Shown one piece after another: positions 1 to 7,647 of a stretch of 24,038 nt of DNA. The translations under genes were made by a program, and so were the position numbers. Below the pieces are notes generated by a model, which was not told where the DNA came from, did no database searches, and saw nothing but the letters and a program-made list of their open reading frames with translations. The DNA is taken from NCBI GenBank assembly GCA_903854365.1, contig CAINWE010000377.1, positions 1 through 24,038 on the forward strand, read 5' to 3'. This DNA is from Oligoflexia bacterium (GTDB taxonomy: Bacteria; Bdellovibrionota; UBA1018). Each line of letters starts with the position of its first letter. Position 1 is the first letter of the stretch.

Positions 1-639
1 TCTCATGGTCAGTGTGGGATTTTAAATCCCGAGGGCGATCACGTTGAAAACGCAGCGACGGTACAACAACTGGCGAGCCTCGCATTAGATTATGCGCATG
101 CAGGCGCCGATTGTATTGCCCCGAGTGACATGATGGATGGTCGAATTGGTGCGATTCGAAGTGCCCTTGATTTAGAAAAACTCTATTCTACTTTGATTAT
201 GAGTTATTCTGCTAAGTTCCATTCTCGATTTTATGGGCCGTTTCGAGTGGCAGCTAATTCGGCTCCGAAGGGTGAGACCCGTCTCAAGGATCGGGCCACC
301 TATCAGATCGATCCAGCTTGTCCGCGAGATGCCTATTTGAGTTCGTTGCGAGATGCTCAAGAAGGTGCGGATATTCTCATGGTGAAGCCTGGGATGCCGT
401 ATCTCGATGTTCTGAGCGATTTATCGAAACGGATTGAAAAACCTTGGGCCGTGTATGAAGTGAGTGGAGAGTTCGCAGGGATTGAGTTGATGGCAGAGCG
501 CGGACTCGTGCGAGGGCCTGAAGCTCATCTCGAAGCTTGGACAGCGTTTTTGCGCGCGGGTGCGTCGATGATTATTACGTACGGTGCTCGATTTGCTGCA
601 GACTATTTGAAGAAAACGAATGAAAAATGGCTGAAATAG
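1..639 (+). CDS. hemB: Delta-aminolevulinic acid dehydratase (porphobilinogen synthase), 5'-truncated
   Basis: HemB condenses two 5-aminolevulinate molecules to porphobilinogen in the cytoplasm, the first common step of tetrapyrrole synthesis. The frame is open from base 1, and the window holds the C-terminal 212 residues, about two thirds of a normal HemB. The visible part starts at SHGQCG, whose Cys is the last of the three metal-site cysteines; the other two would lie upstream. APSDMMDGR follows. Two active-site lysines are present: the one in YSAKF (residue 72 of the fragment) and the Schiff-base lysine in MVKPGMPYLD (residue 129). Nothing looks degraded, so truncation is only by the window edge. 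The TAG stop sits 8 nt before the preferred hemL ATG, and the hemL ribosome-binding site begins at this stop codon. The two genes are almost certainly co-transcribed. Confidence 0.95.
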   Translation, partial: SHGQCGILNPEGDHVENAATVQQLASLALDYAHAGADCIAPSDMMDGRIGAIRSALDLEKLYSTLIMSYSAKFHSRFYGPFRVAANSAPKGETRLKDRATYQIDPACPRDAYLSSLRDAQEGADILMVKPGMPYLDVLSDLSKRIEKPWAVYEVSGEFAGIELMAERGLVRGPEAHLEAWTAFLRAGASMIITYGARFAADYLKKTNEKWLK

Positions 640-647
640 GAGTGAGA

Positions 648-1946
648 ATGAAAAACCAACTTTCTGAGGGTCTTTTTGAGCGGTCCAAGAAAATCGTACC
701 AGGGGGGGTGCATTCTCCGGTGCGCGCGTTTCGAGGGGTGGGTGGAACCCCGGTTTTTGTTCAGTCGGCCCGCGGGGTTGAACTGCAGGACGTGGATTCT
801 AACCGTTACTTAGATTTTTGTATGTCTTGGGGGCCATTGATGCTGGGGCATCAAGATCCAGAGGTTTTAGAGGCGGTGCAAGGGGCTCTCCATCGTGGCT
901 GGTCTTTTGGGACCGCAGAGCCTTATTCGCTCGAATTAGCGGAGCTGATGACCCAAACCATTCCATGGCTTCAAAAAGTCAGGTTTGTGAACTCAGGAAC
1001 TGAGGCTGTGATGGCAGCACTCCGAGTCGCTCGCGCTGCAACGGGAAGAAGTAAGATTCTGAAATTCGATGGCTGTTATCACGGTCACGTGGACTCGATG
1101 CTGGTGAAGGCTGGATCCGGTTTGGCTGAAATGGCGAGTCCGGACAGTGCAGGAGTTTCTGCACAGGTGGCTTCGGAAACCTTAGTGGTTCCGTTGAATG
1201 ATTTGGCGCAGTTGAAGCAGGTGTTCGAGTTACACGGCTCGGAGATTGCGGCGGTGATTGTGGAGCCTATTCCTGCGAACAATGGCTTGCTTCTTCAAAA
1301 ATCTGAGTTTTTGACCGAGATGGCGGCCTTAGCGAAGAAGGCCGGCAGCCTAGTGATTTTCGATGAGGTCATTACTGGATTTCGTGTTGCTTGGGGAGGA
1401 ATGGCTGAAAAATCAGGGGTGATCCCGGATCTGGTGACTTACGGCAAAGTCATTGGGGGGGGCTTTCCCGTGGGTGCCTACGGCGGACGTGCGGATCTCA
1501 TGAACTGGGTGGCTCCTGCAGGGCCTGTGTATCAAGCGGGGACTTTGAGTGCGAATCCGATTGCAATGACTGCCGGTTTAGCCACTTTGAAAAAAATTCG
1601 CAGAGAGAATTTTTATTCCACTTTAGAGATGAAGGTCGATGCTCTCGCAAATGAGCTCGAAAAAGTGGGTCAAAAGGCGGGTATTGCTCTCAAAGTGCAA
1701 CGAGCCGCCTCGCTTTTTTGGTGTGTTTTCGGAAACATTAAAACGAATGACGGTTTCGTGAGGCATCCTGGACAAACTCCCGAGGAGCATAAGGCAATCT
1801 ATTCTCGGGTGTTTCACGCACTTTTGAATCAGGGGATTTATTTGGCGCCAAGTGCCTTTGAAGTCTCCTTTTTATCTCGGGCTCACCAGGACGAGCACTT
1901 GAATCGTTTGGCGGAAACGCTCGGCAGTGCTCTCGCGAAATTGTGA
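648..1946 (+). CDS. hemL: Glutamate-1-semialdehyde 2,1-aminomutase
   Basis: HemL is a PLP enzyme that converts glutamate-1-semialdehyde to 5-aminolevulinate, so the organism uses the C5 route of heme synthesis. The product is 432 aa, normal for the family. It opens with SEGLFERSKKIVPGGVHSPV, typical of HemL. The PLP-binding lysine is Lys267 in YGKVIGGGFPVGAYGG. NSGTEAVMAA and FDEVITGFR are the cofactor-binding segments of class-III aminotransferases. I chose ATG 648 because AGGAG at 638-642 lies 5 nt upstream. An in-frame ATG at 627 would add seven residues (MAEIGVR) inside hemB without a good ribosome-binding site. The gene follows hemB directly and is followed after 13 nt by a sensor kinase. 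Confidence 0.97.
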   Translation: MKNQLSEGLFERSKKIVPGGVHSPVRAFRGVGGTPVFVQSARGVELQDVDSNRYLDFCMSWGPLMLGHQDPEVLEAVQGALHRGWSFGTAEPYSLELAELMTQTIPWLQKVRFVNSGTEAVMAALRVARAATGRSKILKFDGCYHGHVDSMLVKAGSGLAEMASPDSAGVSAQVASETLVVPLNDLAQLKQVFELHGSEIAAVIVEPIPANNGLLLQKSEFLTEMAALAKKAGSLVIFDEVITGFRVAWGGMAEKSGVIPDLVTYGKVIGGGFPVGAYGGRADLMNWVAPAGPVYQAGTLSANPIAMTAGLATLKKIRRENFYSTLEMKVDALANELEKVGQKAGIALKVQRAASLFWCVFGNIKTNDGFVRHPGQTPEEHKAIYSRVFHALLNQGIYLAPSAFEVSFLSRAHQDEHLNRLAETLGSALAKL

Positions 1947-1959
1947 AGGGATTTGAGTT

Positions 1960-2931
1960 TTGAGTTGGCACTCGGGAGAGCGGGCTACTTCACAGAAGTT
2001 GAGCTCTGACGATCGATTACGCTGGATGGTGGGAGCTCATCTCGTTTGGCTAGCGTTAGTCTGCTTACTCGGCGGATGGTGGTGGAGGCTTCTCTTGAGT
2101 CAAGCGGCTCAAATTGCCGAGTTGGGCTCGGACCTGGATCGCTGGCATCGAACGCAGAGGATGCTTTACTGGGAGTCACCGGCTTTTTTTGGTCTCCTAC
2201 TCGCCTGTTCAGTCCTGATTTTCTGGATGTATTGGGCTGATGTCAAAAGAGCGCGTGGGATTCAGGCGTTTTTTGCATCGGTGACGCATGAGTTGAGGAC
2301 CCCGTTAACGGGGATTCGCCTCCAGGCGGAGTCGATTGCAGAGAGTCTCGGTGAGGCTCATCCAGAGGCGCCTCTCGTGAAGCGACTTTTAGAAGATACG
2401 ATGAGGCTTGAAGCGCAGGTGGAGAGAACCCTGGAGCTTGCTCGCTTGGAAGGGGGAGGGCCTGTTTTTATTCAGTCTCTTCAACTCAAGCCTTGGGTAG
2501 AGCGCTGGATCAAGGCTTGGCGCCAAGACTATCAAGGCCGCGTCGAGCTGGACCTCGAGATTGAGGACGTCTGGATTGAGGCGGATCCCACGGCTTTGCA
2601 GATTATTTTTAAGAATTTATTTGAAAATGCTCTCAGGCATTCAGGTCTTGATGCAGTGAAGATCGAGTTGCGAACGTGTTCACTGAGAGAACAGCGCATT
2701 CAGCTCTGGCTGAGAGATGATGGACAGGGTTTTTCTGGGGACCAAAAGAGCTTGGGGAGGCTATTTCAAAAGGGACCTCGCTCTACGGGCACAGGGGTGG
2801 GGCTTTATTTGGTGAGCACTTTGATGACACGGATGGGCGGAGCGGCCAGCTATCCGTTAGGGAAAGCTTCGAGTTCCAGGTCAGGTTTTTGTGTGGAGCT
2901 GACTTTTCGAGAGGGTCAAAGCCATGAGTGA
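1960..2931 (+). CDS. Two-component sensor histidine kinase with a very short periplasmic segment
   Basis: This 323-aa membrane kinase has two hydrophobic segments, about residues 23-46 (with the Trp-rich GGWWWRLLL) and 72-92. They are separated by only about 25 residues, so there is no room for a folded periplasmic sensor domain. The dimerisation/phosphoacceptor helix follows, with His110 in SVTHELRTPLTGI. The ATPase domain shows the N box NLFENALRHS (about 219-228), the G1 box LRDDGQGF (251-258) and the G2 box GTGVGLYLV. The start is TTG at 1960 with AAGGG at 1946-1950 upstream; Met23 at 2026 would remove the N-terminal tail but keep the first membrane segment. The last 8 nt overlap the response regulator, so the two are translationally coupled. 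The signal is unknown. Its place between hemL and hemE suggests, by inference, control linked to heme, oxygen or redox state. Confidence 0.93.
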   Translation: MSWHSGERATSQKLSSDDRLRWMVGAHLVWLALVCLLGGWWWRLLLSQAAQIAELGSDLDRWHRTQRMLYWESPAFFGLLLACSVLIFWMYWADVKRARGIQAFFASVTHELRTPLTGIRLQAESIAESLGEAHPEAPLVKRLLEDTMRLEAQVERTLELARLEGGGPVFIQSLQLKPWVERWIKAWRQDYQGRVELDLEIEDVWIEADPTALQIIFKNLFENALRHSGLDAVKIELRTCSLREQRIQLWLRDDGQGFSGDQKSLGRLFQKGPRSTGTGVGLYLVSTLMTRMGGAASYPLGKASSSRSGFCVELTFREGQSHE

Positions 2932-3628
2932 AGGGCGAATGTCTCGGCTTTTGGTTGTCGAGGATGAGAAAAATGTCGGCTCGACTCTGGTCGAGAGGCT
3001 TCAGAAAGAGGGTTTCGAGGTTCATTGGGCAAAGACCATGAGTCAGGCACTTGAGCAAATTCATGCTTTAGTGTTTGAACTCGCTGTTTTGGATGTGGGT
3101 TTGCCAGATGGTTCAGGACTTGACGTGGCGGCGCTTTTGAGAAAAAAGCAGCCCGGGACTGCTGTGATTTTCTTGACTGCTTTTGGGAATGCAGAGGACA
3201 GGATTCGAGGACTTGAGTTGGGGGCTGAGGATTATGTGGTGAAGCCGTTTCATCTGCGCGAGTTGATTCTCCGGATTAGAAATGGTTTAAAGCGCGCTCA
3301 GTTTGTCTCTCTAGCGTCGGTGGGTCCGCAAGAGGTAGTCAAGGTCGGGAAGGCACAGATTTTTTTCCTGCGCTTTGAGGCTGAGGTGGATGGGCAAGTG
3401 GTTCCATTGTCTCACAAGGAGGTTGCGCTGCTTAAGTTGCTGACGCAGAGGAGGGGCCAGGTTGTGAGCCGGGATGAGATTTTGAATCACGCTTGGTCAG
3501 AGGATGAGTTTCCAACTCCTCGGACCGTCGATAATTTTATTATGAGAATTAGGCGATTGGTTGAGCTCAATCCAGAGCTACCTGAAGTCATTAAGAGTGT
3601 TCGAGGAATAGGATATCAACTTTTATGA
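2924..3628 (+). CDS. OmpR/PhoB-type response regulator, partner of the upstream kinase
   Basis: A 234-aa DNA-binding response regulator. The receiver domain (about 6-120) has the acidic pair in VVEDE, phospho-acceptor Asp57 in LAVLDVGLPDGSG, Thr85 in FLTAFG and Lys107 in VVKPF. A winged-helix effector domain (about 145-234) follows, with the typical end SVRGIGYQL. ATG 2924 is preferred, with GAGGG at 2911-2915 placed 8 nt upstream; ATG 2939 is an alternative that still keeps the acidic pocket. The gene overlaps the kinase by 8 nt and hemE by 4 nt (ATGA), which supports one co-translated unit. Targets cannot be read from the sequence. Autoregulation of the heme operon is a reasonable hypothesis, but I found no convincing direct-repeat operator in the visible part of the operon. 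Confidence 0.95.
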   Translation: MSEGRMSRLLVVEDEKNVGSTLVERLQKEGFEVHWAKTMSQALEQIHALVFELAVLDVGLPDGSGLDVAALLRKKQPGTAVIFLTAFGNAEDRIRGLELGAEDYVVKPFHLRELILRIRNGLKRAQFVSLASVGPQEVVKVGKAQIFFLRFEAEVDGQVVPLSHKEVALLKLLTQRRGQVVSRDEILNHAWSEDEFPTPRTVDNFIMRIRRLVELNPELPEVIKSVRGIGYQLL

Positions 3629-4680
3629 ATTTATTTGAATTAGCGTTAAATAGAAAAAATGAAAACAGACCGCCCGTTTGGTTCATGAGGCAAGCGGGTC
3701 GCTACCACGCCCATTATCAAGCGCTTCGTCAGAAATATAGTTTTATCGACCTTTGTAAAATACCCGAGGTCGCCTGTGAAGCCACGATGGGGCCGATTCG
3801 GGATTTTGATTTTGATGCGGCGATTTTGTTTTCAGATTTATTGTTTCCCCTTGAAGTGATGGGAATGGGTCTAAAATACGAAGAGGGCCCGAAGCTAGAT
3901 TGGCATTTGAGGCACGTGAGGGATCTCGACAAGCTTAAGGGTGGCGCTGCTCTGGTCGATGGGCTGATGTTTCAGGCAGAAGCGATGCGATTGATTCGGC
4001 GACAACTCGCACCCGAGAAGGGGCTTTTAGGATTTGTTGGTGGGCCGCTGACCTTGTTTTGTTACGCTGTCGAGGGCTCTCATCAAGGAGCCTTAGATTC
4101 TGCTCGAGCTGGATTGAAGGATGGCAGATTTGAAGGATTTTTTGAGGCCTTAAAAGATCTTTTGGTTGAGAATATGCGGATTCAGGCTGAAGCGGGCGCA
4201 AGTACGATTGCGGTTTTGGATACCTGCGCAGGGGAGTTTGCTTCCGACGATTATGTCGCCTATGTCCAAAAAGCCCTTCGGCCGGTCGTGGAGTCATTTC
4301 GTGCCCAGGTCCCAGGAACCCCTGTTGTTTACTATTCTAAAGGGACGAGCTGGAACCACTGGGATGCGTTGACGGATCTGCCCTTCGCTGGACTCGGCGT
4401 GGATTGGCGGACGGACTTAGCGGAAGTCCTTTCTCGCTACGGGTCTCGTTGGGCGATTCAGGGAAACGTTGACCCCCACTGGCTCTTTTTAGAAAGTGGC
4501 GAACTCGAGGGGCGGCTGAGACGAGTGTTTGAGTCTGTGCTTCGATTACCCGCCGAAAGTCGCAGGGGGTGGATTTGCGGACTGGGTCATGGAGTTTTAC
4601 CAAAAACTCCTGAAGCGAATGTGCGACTCTTTCTGAAGCTTCAAAAGGAAATGTTCTCCAAAGAAGGCGGCTCTCGATGA
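3625..4680 (+). CDS. hemE: Uroporphyrinogen III decarboxylase
   Basis: HemE removes the four acetate carboxyl groups of uroporphyrinogen III to give coproporphyrinogen III. The product is 351 aa, as expected. The first UROD signature is RPPVWFMRQAGRY near residues 15-27, with the conserved active-site Asp in LFSDLLFPLEVMG. The second signature region is GGPLTLFCYAVEG, followed by QGNVDP and the C-terminal GLGHGVLPKTPE. The ATG overlaps the stop of the response regulator (ATGA) and has AGGA about 11 nt upstream; its own stop overlaps hemN the same way. Termination-reinitiation coupling through kinase, regulator, hemE and hemN is therefore likely. Confidence 0.97.
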   Translation: MNLFELALNRKNENRPPVWFMRQAGRYHAHYQALRQKYSFIDLCKIPEVACEATMGPIRDFDFDAAILFSDLLFPLEVMGMGLKYEEGPKLDWHLRHVRDLDKLKGGAALVDGLMFQAEAMRLIRRQLAPEKGLLGFVGGPLTLFCYAVEGSHQGALDSARAGLKDGRFEGFFEALKDLLVENMRIQAEAGASTIAVLDTCAGEFASDDYVAYVQKALRPVVESFRAQVPGTPVVYYSKGTSWNHWDALTDLPFAGLGVDWRTDLAEVLSRYGSRWAIQGNVDPHWLFLESGELEGRLRRVFESVLRLPAESRRGWICGLGHGVLPKTPEANVRLFLKLQKEMFSKEGGSR

Positions 4681-6044
4681 CAACCTCAGATTCTCTATTT
4701 CGGAAATATAATGTGCCTGGTCCTCGATACACCAGTTATCCGACTGTGCCCTATTGGACGGACTCACCGACTGAGTCGCAATGGATCGATTGTATTTCTG
4801 AGTCCTTGATTGAGGGACGGAGGCAAGGTGTAGGAGCGGCGCTCTACATTCATATCCCTTTTTGTGAAAGTCTTTGTACGTATTGCGGGTGCAACACTCG
4901 AATTACTCGGAATCGCTCGGTCTCTCGACCCTATGTGGAGAGTTTGTTGAAAGAGTGGGCTCTTTATCGATCGCGCTTAGGCTCTGACATCAAGATCAGT
5001 GAAATTCATTTGGGAGGTGGGACCCCGACCTTCTTGGCCGTGGATGATTTGAAGCTTTTGGTAGAAGGCATTTTGGGGCCGGTCCAGGTGAGTGAGAAAG
5101 CGGAGTTTTCTTTGGAGGCTGACCCGCGGGTCACTTCACGGGAGCAGCTTGCTGTTTTGAGTCAGCTCGGATTTCGGAGATTGAGTCTTGGGATTCAGGA
5201 CTTTGATCCGAAGGTTCAAGAAGTGGTTCATCGCATTCAATCGAAGGAGCAGGTCGGCGAAGTGACGGAGATCGCCCGGGCTCTCGGTTATTCGAGTATT
5301 AACTATGACCTGATTTATGGGCTTCCCTTTCAAACTCAGCGAAGTATTCGAGATACCATTGACGTGGTTCGCGGTTTGATGCCGGATCGAATCGCTTTCT
5401 ATGGTTATGCGCATGTGCCTTGGATTAAGCCAAGTCAAAGGCGATTTACTGAGGCTGACTTGCCATCTGGGGATGAGAAGCGAGCCTTGTACGAACTCGG
5501 ACGATCTCTTCTCGAAGAGGTCGGTTACGCCGAGGTGGGGATGGATCATTTTGCACTGGCTCAGGACTCTCTCTGGCAGGCCTACGAGCAGGGGAGTCTG
5601 CATCGGAATTTTATGGGGTATACCCCCCGATTTGTGACGCCTTTGATTGCTCTTGGGGTTTCTGCGATTGGAGATTCTGGTACGGCATTTGCGCAAAATG
5701 AAAAGCTCGTGGAAACCTATCAGTCTCGAGTGGATCAAGGAGAGATTCCGATCCAGCGAGGCCACTTGCTGACCTCGGAGGATCGTGTTTTGAGGCGTCA
5801 TATTCTGAATTTGATGACTAAGATGGAGACGAGTTGGGAGTCGCGAGAGCTGCAGTCGCGTCACCTCGATCTGGCGCTCGAAAAATTGACCGAGTTGCAA
5901 CGCGATGGATTAGTCGATCTGACGCCGTATTCCTGCAAGGTGACTCAGCAGGGGCGTCCGTTTATGCGAAATGTTTGTATGGCGTTTGATGCTCGATTGG
6001 CCGAGCGGACGCCAGATTCTCAACTTTTTAGTAAAACGATTTGA
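4677..6044 (+). CDS. hemN: Oxygen-independent coproporphyrinogen III oxidase (radical SAM)
   Basis: HemN oxidatively decarboxylates coproporphyrinogen III to protoporphyrinogen IX without oxygen, using an iron-sulfur cluster and S-adenosylmethionine. The 455-aa product has the N-terminal tail of true HemN (YNVPGPRYTSYPTVPYW), which separates it from the HemW heme chaperone. The cluster-binding motif is CESLCTYCGC, with Cys63, Cys67 and Cys70. HLGGGTPTF, NYDLIYGLPFQT, the substrate-side segment LHRNFMGYTP and the C-terminal NVCMAFDARL all fit. It overlaps hemE by 4 nt and is the last gene of the operon; 15 nt separate it from the stop of the convergent permease gene. I see no hairpin with a T-tract there, so transcription may run into the antisense of the neighbour. 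Confidence 0.97.
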   Translation: MTTSDSLFRKYNVPGPRYTSYPTVPYWTDSPTESQWIDCISESLIEGRRQGVGAALYIHIPFCESLCTYCGCNTRITRNRSVSRPYVESLLKEWALYRSRLGSDIKISEIHLGGGTPTFLAVDDLKLLVEGILGPVQVSEKAEFSLEADPRVTSREQLAVLSQLGFRRLSLGIQDFDPKVQEVVHRIQSKEQVGEVTEIARALGYSSINYDLIYGLPFQTQRSIRDTIDVVRGLMPDRIAFYGYAHVPWIKPSQRRFTEADLPSGDEKRALYELGRSLLEEVGYAEVGMDHFALAQDSLWQAYEQGSLHRNFMGYTPRFVTPLIALGVSAIGDSGTAFAQNEKLVETYQSRVDQGEIPIQRGHLLTSEDRVLRRHILNLMTKMETSWESRELQSRHLDLALEKLTELQRDGLVDLTPYSCKVTQQGRPFMRNVCMAFDARLAERTPDSQLFSKTI

Positions 6045-6059
6045 GCAGTGGATCCAGCT

Positions 6060-7016
6060 TTAGGGGAGGGTGATGGCATCTCTCGCGAGATCTCTTTGGT
6101 TTTCGGCAAAGATTTGAAACAAAACGCCGGATAAAATGAGTCCGCCACCGATGTAGTGATGAGTACCTAGCTTTTCGCCCAGAAATAAAGCTGCTACTGC
6201 GGTTCCGATGAGGGGCTGTAGAAAAAGCGAAAGTACCACTGAGCCTAGAGAAAGGCTGCTTCTCAAGGCATAAAGCCAATAGAGGTAAGGTACGGCAGTG
6301 CCCATAATTCCGAACCAAAGTACGGTGAGCCACCCCTTTGTGGAAAGTTGATGAAGCGGAGGCAGGCCCTTCCATGGGATGACGACTCCCGCTAAGAGGA
6401 TTACTCCGAAAAGCATGGCTGTTCCGAAGAGGGTCGAACCCGGGTACGTTTTGGTGAGTGGGCGAGCCAGGACGGAGTAGAGGGCCTCGCAGGCAACGCC
6501 GATGAGAAGGATGAAATCCCCGGACTCGACTCGGACAGCGAAAGTTTTTAACGAAAACGAGTCCAGTTCTAAAATTTGAGACAGAAAAAGAAACCCCGTC
6601 AATGCCAGAAGAAAAGAGGCGAAATGGGAACGGGTAAGGTGCTCTCGGTAAAGAATCCAGCCGAACAGGACAGTAAACAGAGGTTCAAAAGTCACGAGGA
6701 TGCAGTTGCTCACTGCAGATGAGGCCTGGAGCCCGAAAACTTGGGTCATCGGGGAAATAAAGCAGGTAGCGAACCCGATCACGCCCACAATAATGAGGTC
6801 TTTTCTGGGACGAGTGGGCATCCAGAGCGGAGCTGCTTTTTTGGAATAGACTCGAAACATTCCAGCAATGAAGACGTAAGACAAGAGAGCGATTAAATAT
6901 TTGAGGAGCGCAGTTTGCTCCGGGCCTACCACAGCAATGATTCGCTTAGCGATCGTCGGGTTAACCGCCCAAACGAGATTGCAAAGAATGAGTCCAATCC
7001 AAGTAGTGAACTTCAT
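6060..7016 (-). CDS. DMT-superfamily (EamA) inner-membrane transporter
   Basis: A 318-aa hydrophobic protein with about ten predicted membrane segments arranged as two homologous EamA halves. The first half begins WIGLILCNLVWAVNPTIAK; the second begins near GDFILLIGVACEALYSVLAR and ends with GEKLGTHHYIGGGLILSGV, a typical EamA ending. Family members export amino acids, metabolites or toxic solutes, and the substrate cannot be deduced from sequence. The ATG (reverse strand, 7014-7016) has a strong AAGGAG Shine-Dalgarno about 8 nt upstream. It is transcribed away from the DUF2844 gene and toward hemN. Nothing ties it to heme synthesis beyond position, although export of a porphyrin intermediate cannot be excluded. 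Confidence 0.9.
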   Translation of the reverse strand: MKFTTWIGLILCNLVWAVNPTIAKRIIAVVGPEQTALLKYLIALLSYVFIAGMFRVYSKKAAPLWMPTRPRKDLIIVGVIGFATCFISPMTQVFGLQASSAVSNCILVTFEPLFTVLFGWILYREHLTRSHFASFLLALTGFLFLSQILELDSFSLKTFAVRVESGDFILLIGVACEALYSVLARPLTKTYPGSTLFGTAMLFGVILLAGVVIPWKGLPPLHQLSTKGWLTVLWFGIMGTAVPYLYWLYALRSSLSLGSVVLSLFLQPLIGTAVAALFLGEKLGTHHYIGGGLILSGVLFQIFAENQRDLARDAITLP

Positions 7017-7137
7017 AATGCTTCTCCTTCTCAGAATGTCTCACCGTAAGTCAAATGAGTTTGGTGATGAGAGTGGGATTATTGCCGAGAGTTTTATTTA
7101 TATTGAGAAAATATACAATTAAAATTAGGATTTTTAT
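7017..7137. promoter_or_regulatory. Divergent intergenic region between permease and DUF2844 operon
   Basis: This 121-nt spacer lies between two divergently transcribed genes and must hold or adjoin both promoters. It carries the permease Shine-Dalgarno on the reverse strand and AGGA at 7127-7130, 7 nt before the DUF2844 ATG. The right half (about 7091-7137) is very AT-rich, unlike neighbouring coding DNA, and contains -10-like sequences such as TATATT (7099-7104) and TATACA (7112-7117). I could not match any of them to a well-placed -35 box, so no specific promoter is claimed. Confidence 0.45.
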
Positions 7138-7647
7138 ATGGATTATATTTTAAAAAATACATTTTTTTTTGCACTCACTTTTAGTGGGCTTTCGCTGTTG
7201 GTGCAGGTCAATGCTGCTCACGCCTACTTAGGCGGAGGAGTCGATTCAATTGAAGTTGATCGAAAGACTTTGCGAGCTGAAAAATCTCCTACGCAAGTCC
7301 GGGCGAGGTCTCAAGCGGATGCACTCCCTTATACGGTGACAGAGATGGTTGCCGCCGGAGTTCAGGTCCGAGAGTATCTCTCTAAAACGGGCGTGGTTTT
7401 TGGGATTGCGTGGAGCGGAAGTCACCATGCGAATGTGTCAGCCCTTTTAGGCGAGTATCGTTCTGAATATGAAAAAGCTTTTGCTTCGAACGTGGCTCAG
7501 TTTGGCCTACATCGTGGCTTTAGAGGTCGAACGGTCCGCTCAGAGAATATCCAAATCGATCTTGGCGGGCATTTTAGAAACATGAGTGGAAGAGCCTATT
7601 CTCCTGCACTTTTACCGGCTGGGGTGAACGTCAATGATATTAAATAA
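7138..7647 (+). CDS. DUF2844-family secreted protein
   Basis: The 169-aa product starts with a signal peptide: Lys6, hydrophobic FFFALTFSGLSLLV, and probable cleavage after Ala29 in NAAHA. The mature part fits the DUF2844 pattern as I know it: an N-terminal LGGGVDSIEVDRKTLRA, a central YTVTEMVAAGVQVREYLS, then GVVFGIAWSG, LLGEY and the ending GGHFRNMSGRAYSPALLPAG. No enzymatic residues are obvious and there is no cysteine in the mature chain, in contrast to its Cys-rich neighbours. The ATG has AGGA 7 nt upstream. Its last 14 nt overlap the first DUF3443 gene. DUF2844 next to DUF3443 is an arrangement I recall from Burkholderiales. Function is unknown; a role as chaperone, propeptide-like partner or substrate of the protease-like neighbours is speculation. 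Confidence 0.85.
   Translation: MDYILKNTFFFALTFSGLSLLVQVNAAHAYLGGGVDSIEVDRKTLRAEKSPTQVRARSQADALPYTVTEMVAAGVQVREYLSKTGVVFGIAWSGSHHANVSALLGEYRSEYEKAFASNVAQFGLHRGFRGRTVRSENIQIDLGGHFRNMSGRAYSPALLPAGVNVNDIK

Noticed and set aside
3935..4297. 120-codon frame antisense to hemE
   Set aside because: It is a shadow of hemE with no homology pattern or start signal.
5136..5900. 254-codon open frame antisense to hemN
   Set aside because: It lies fully inside a conserved hemN, has no ribosome-binding site or recognisable domain, and its composition reflects the reverse complement of hemN codons.
6045..6059. Bidirectional terminator between hemN and the permease
   Set aside because: The 15-nt gap and flanks contain no GC-rich hairpin with T-run.
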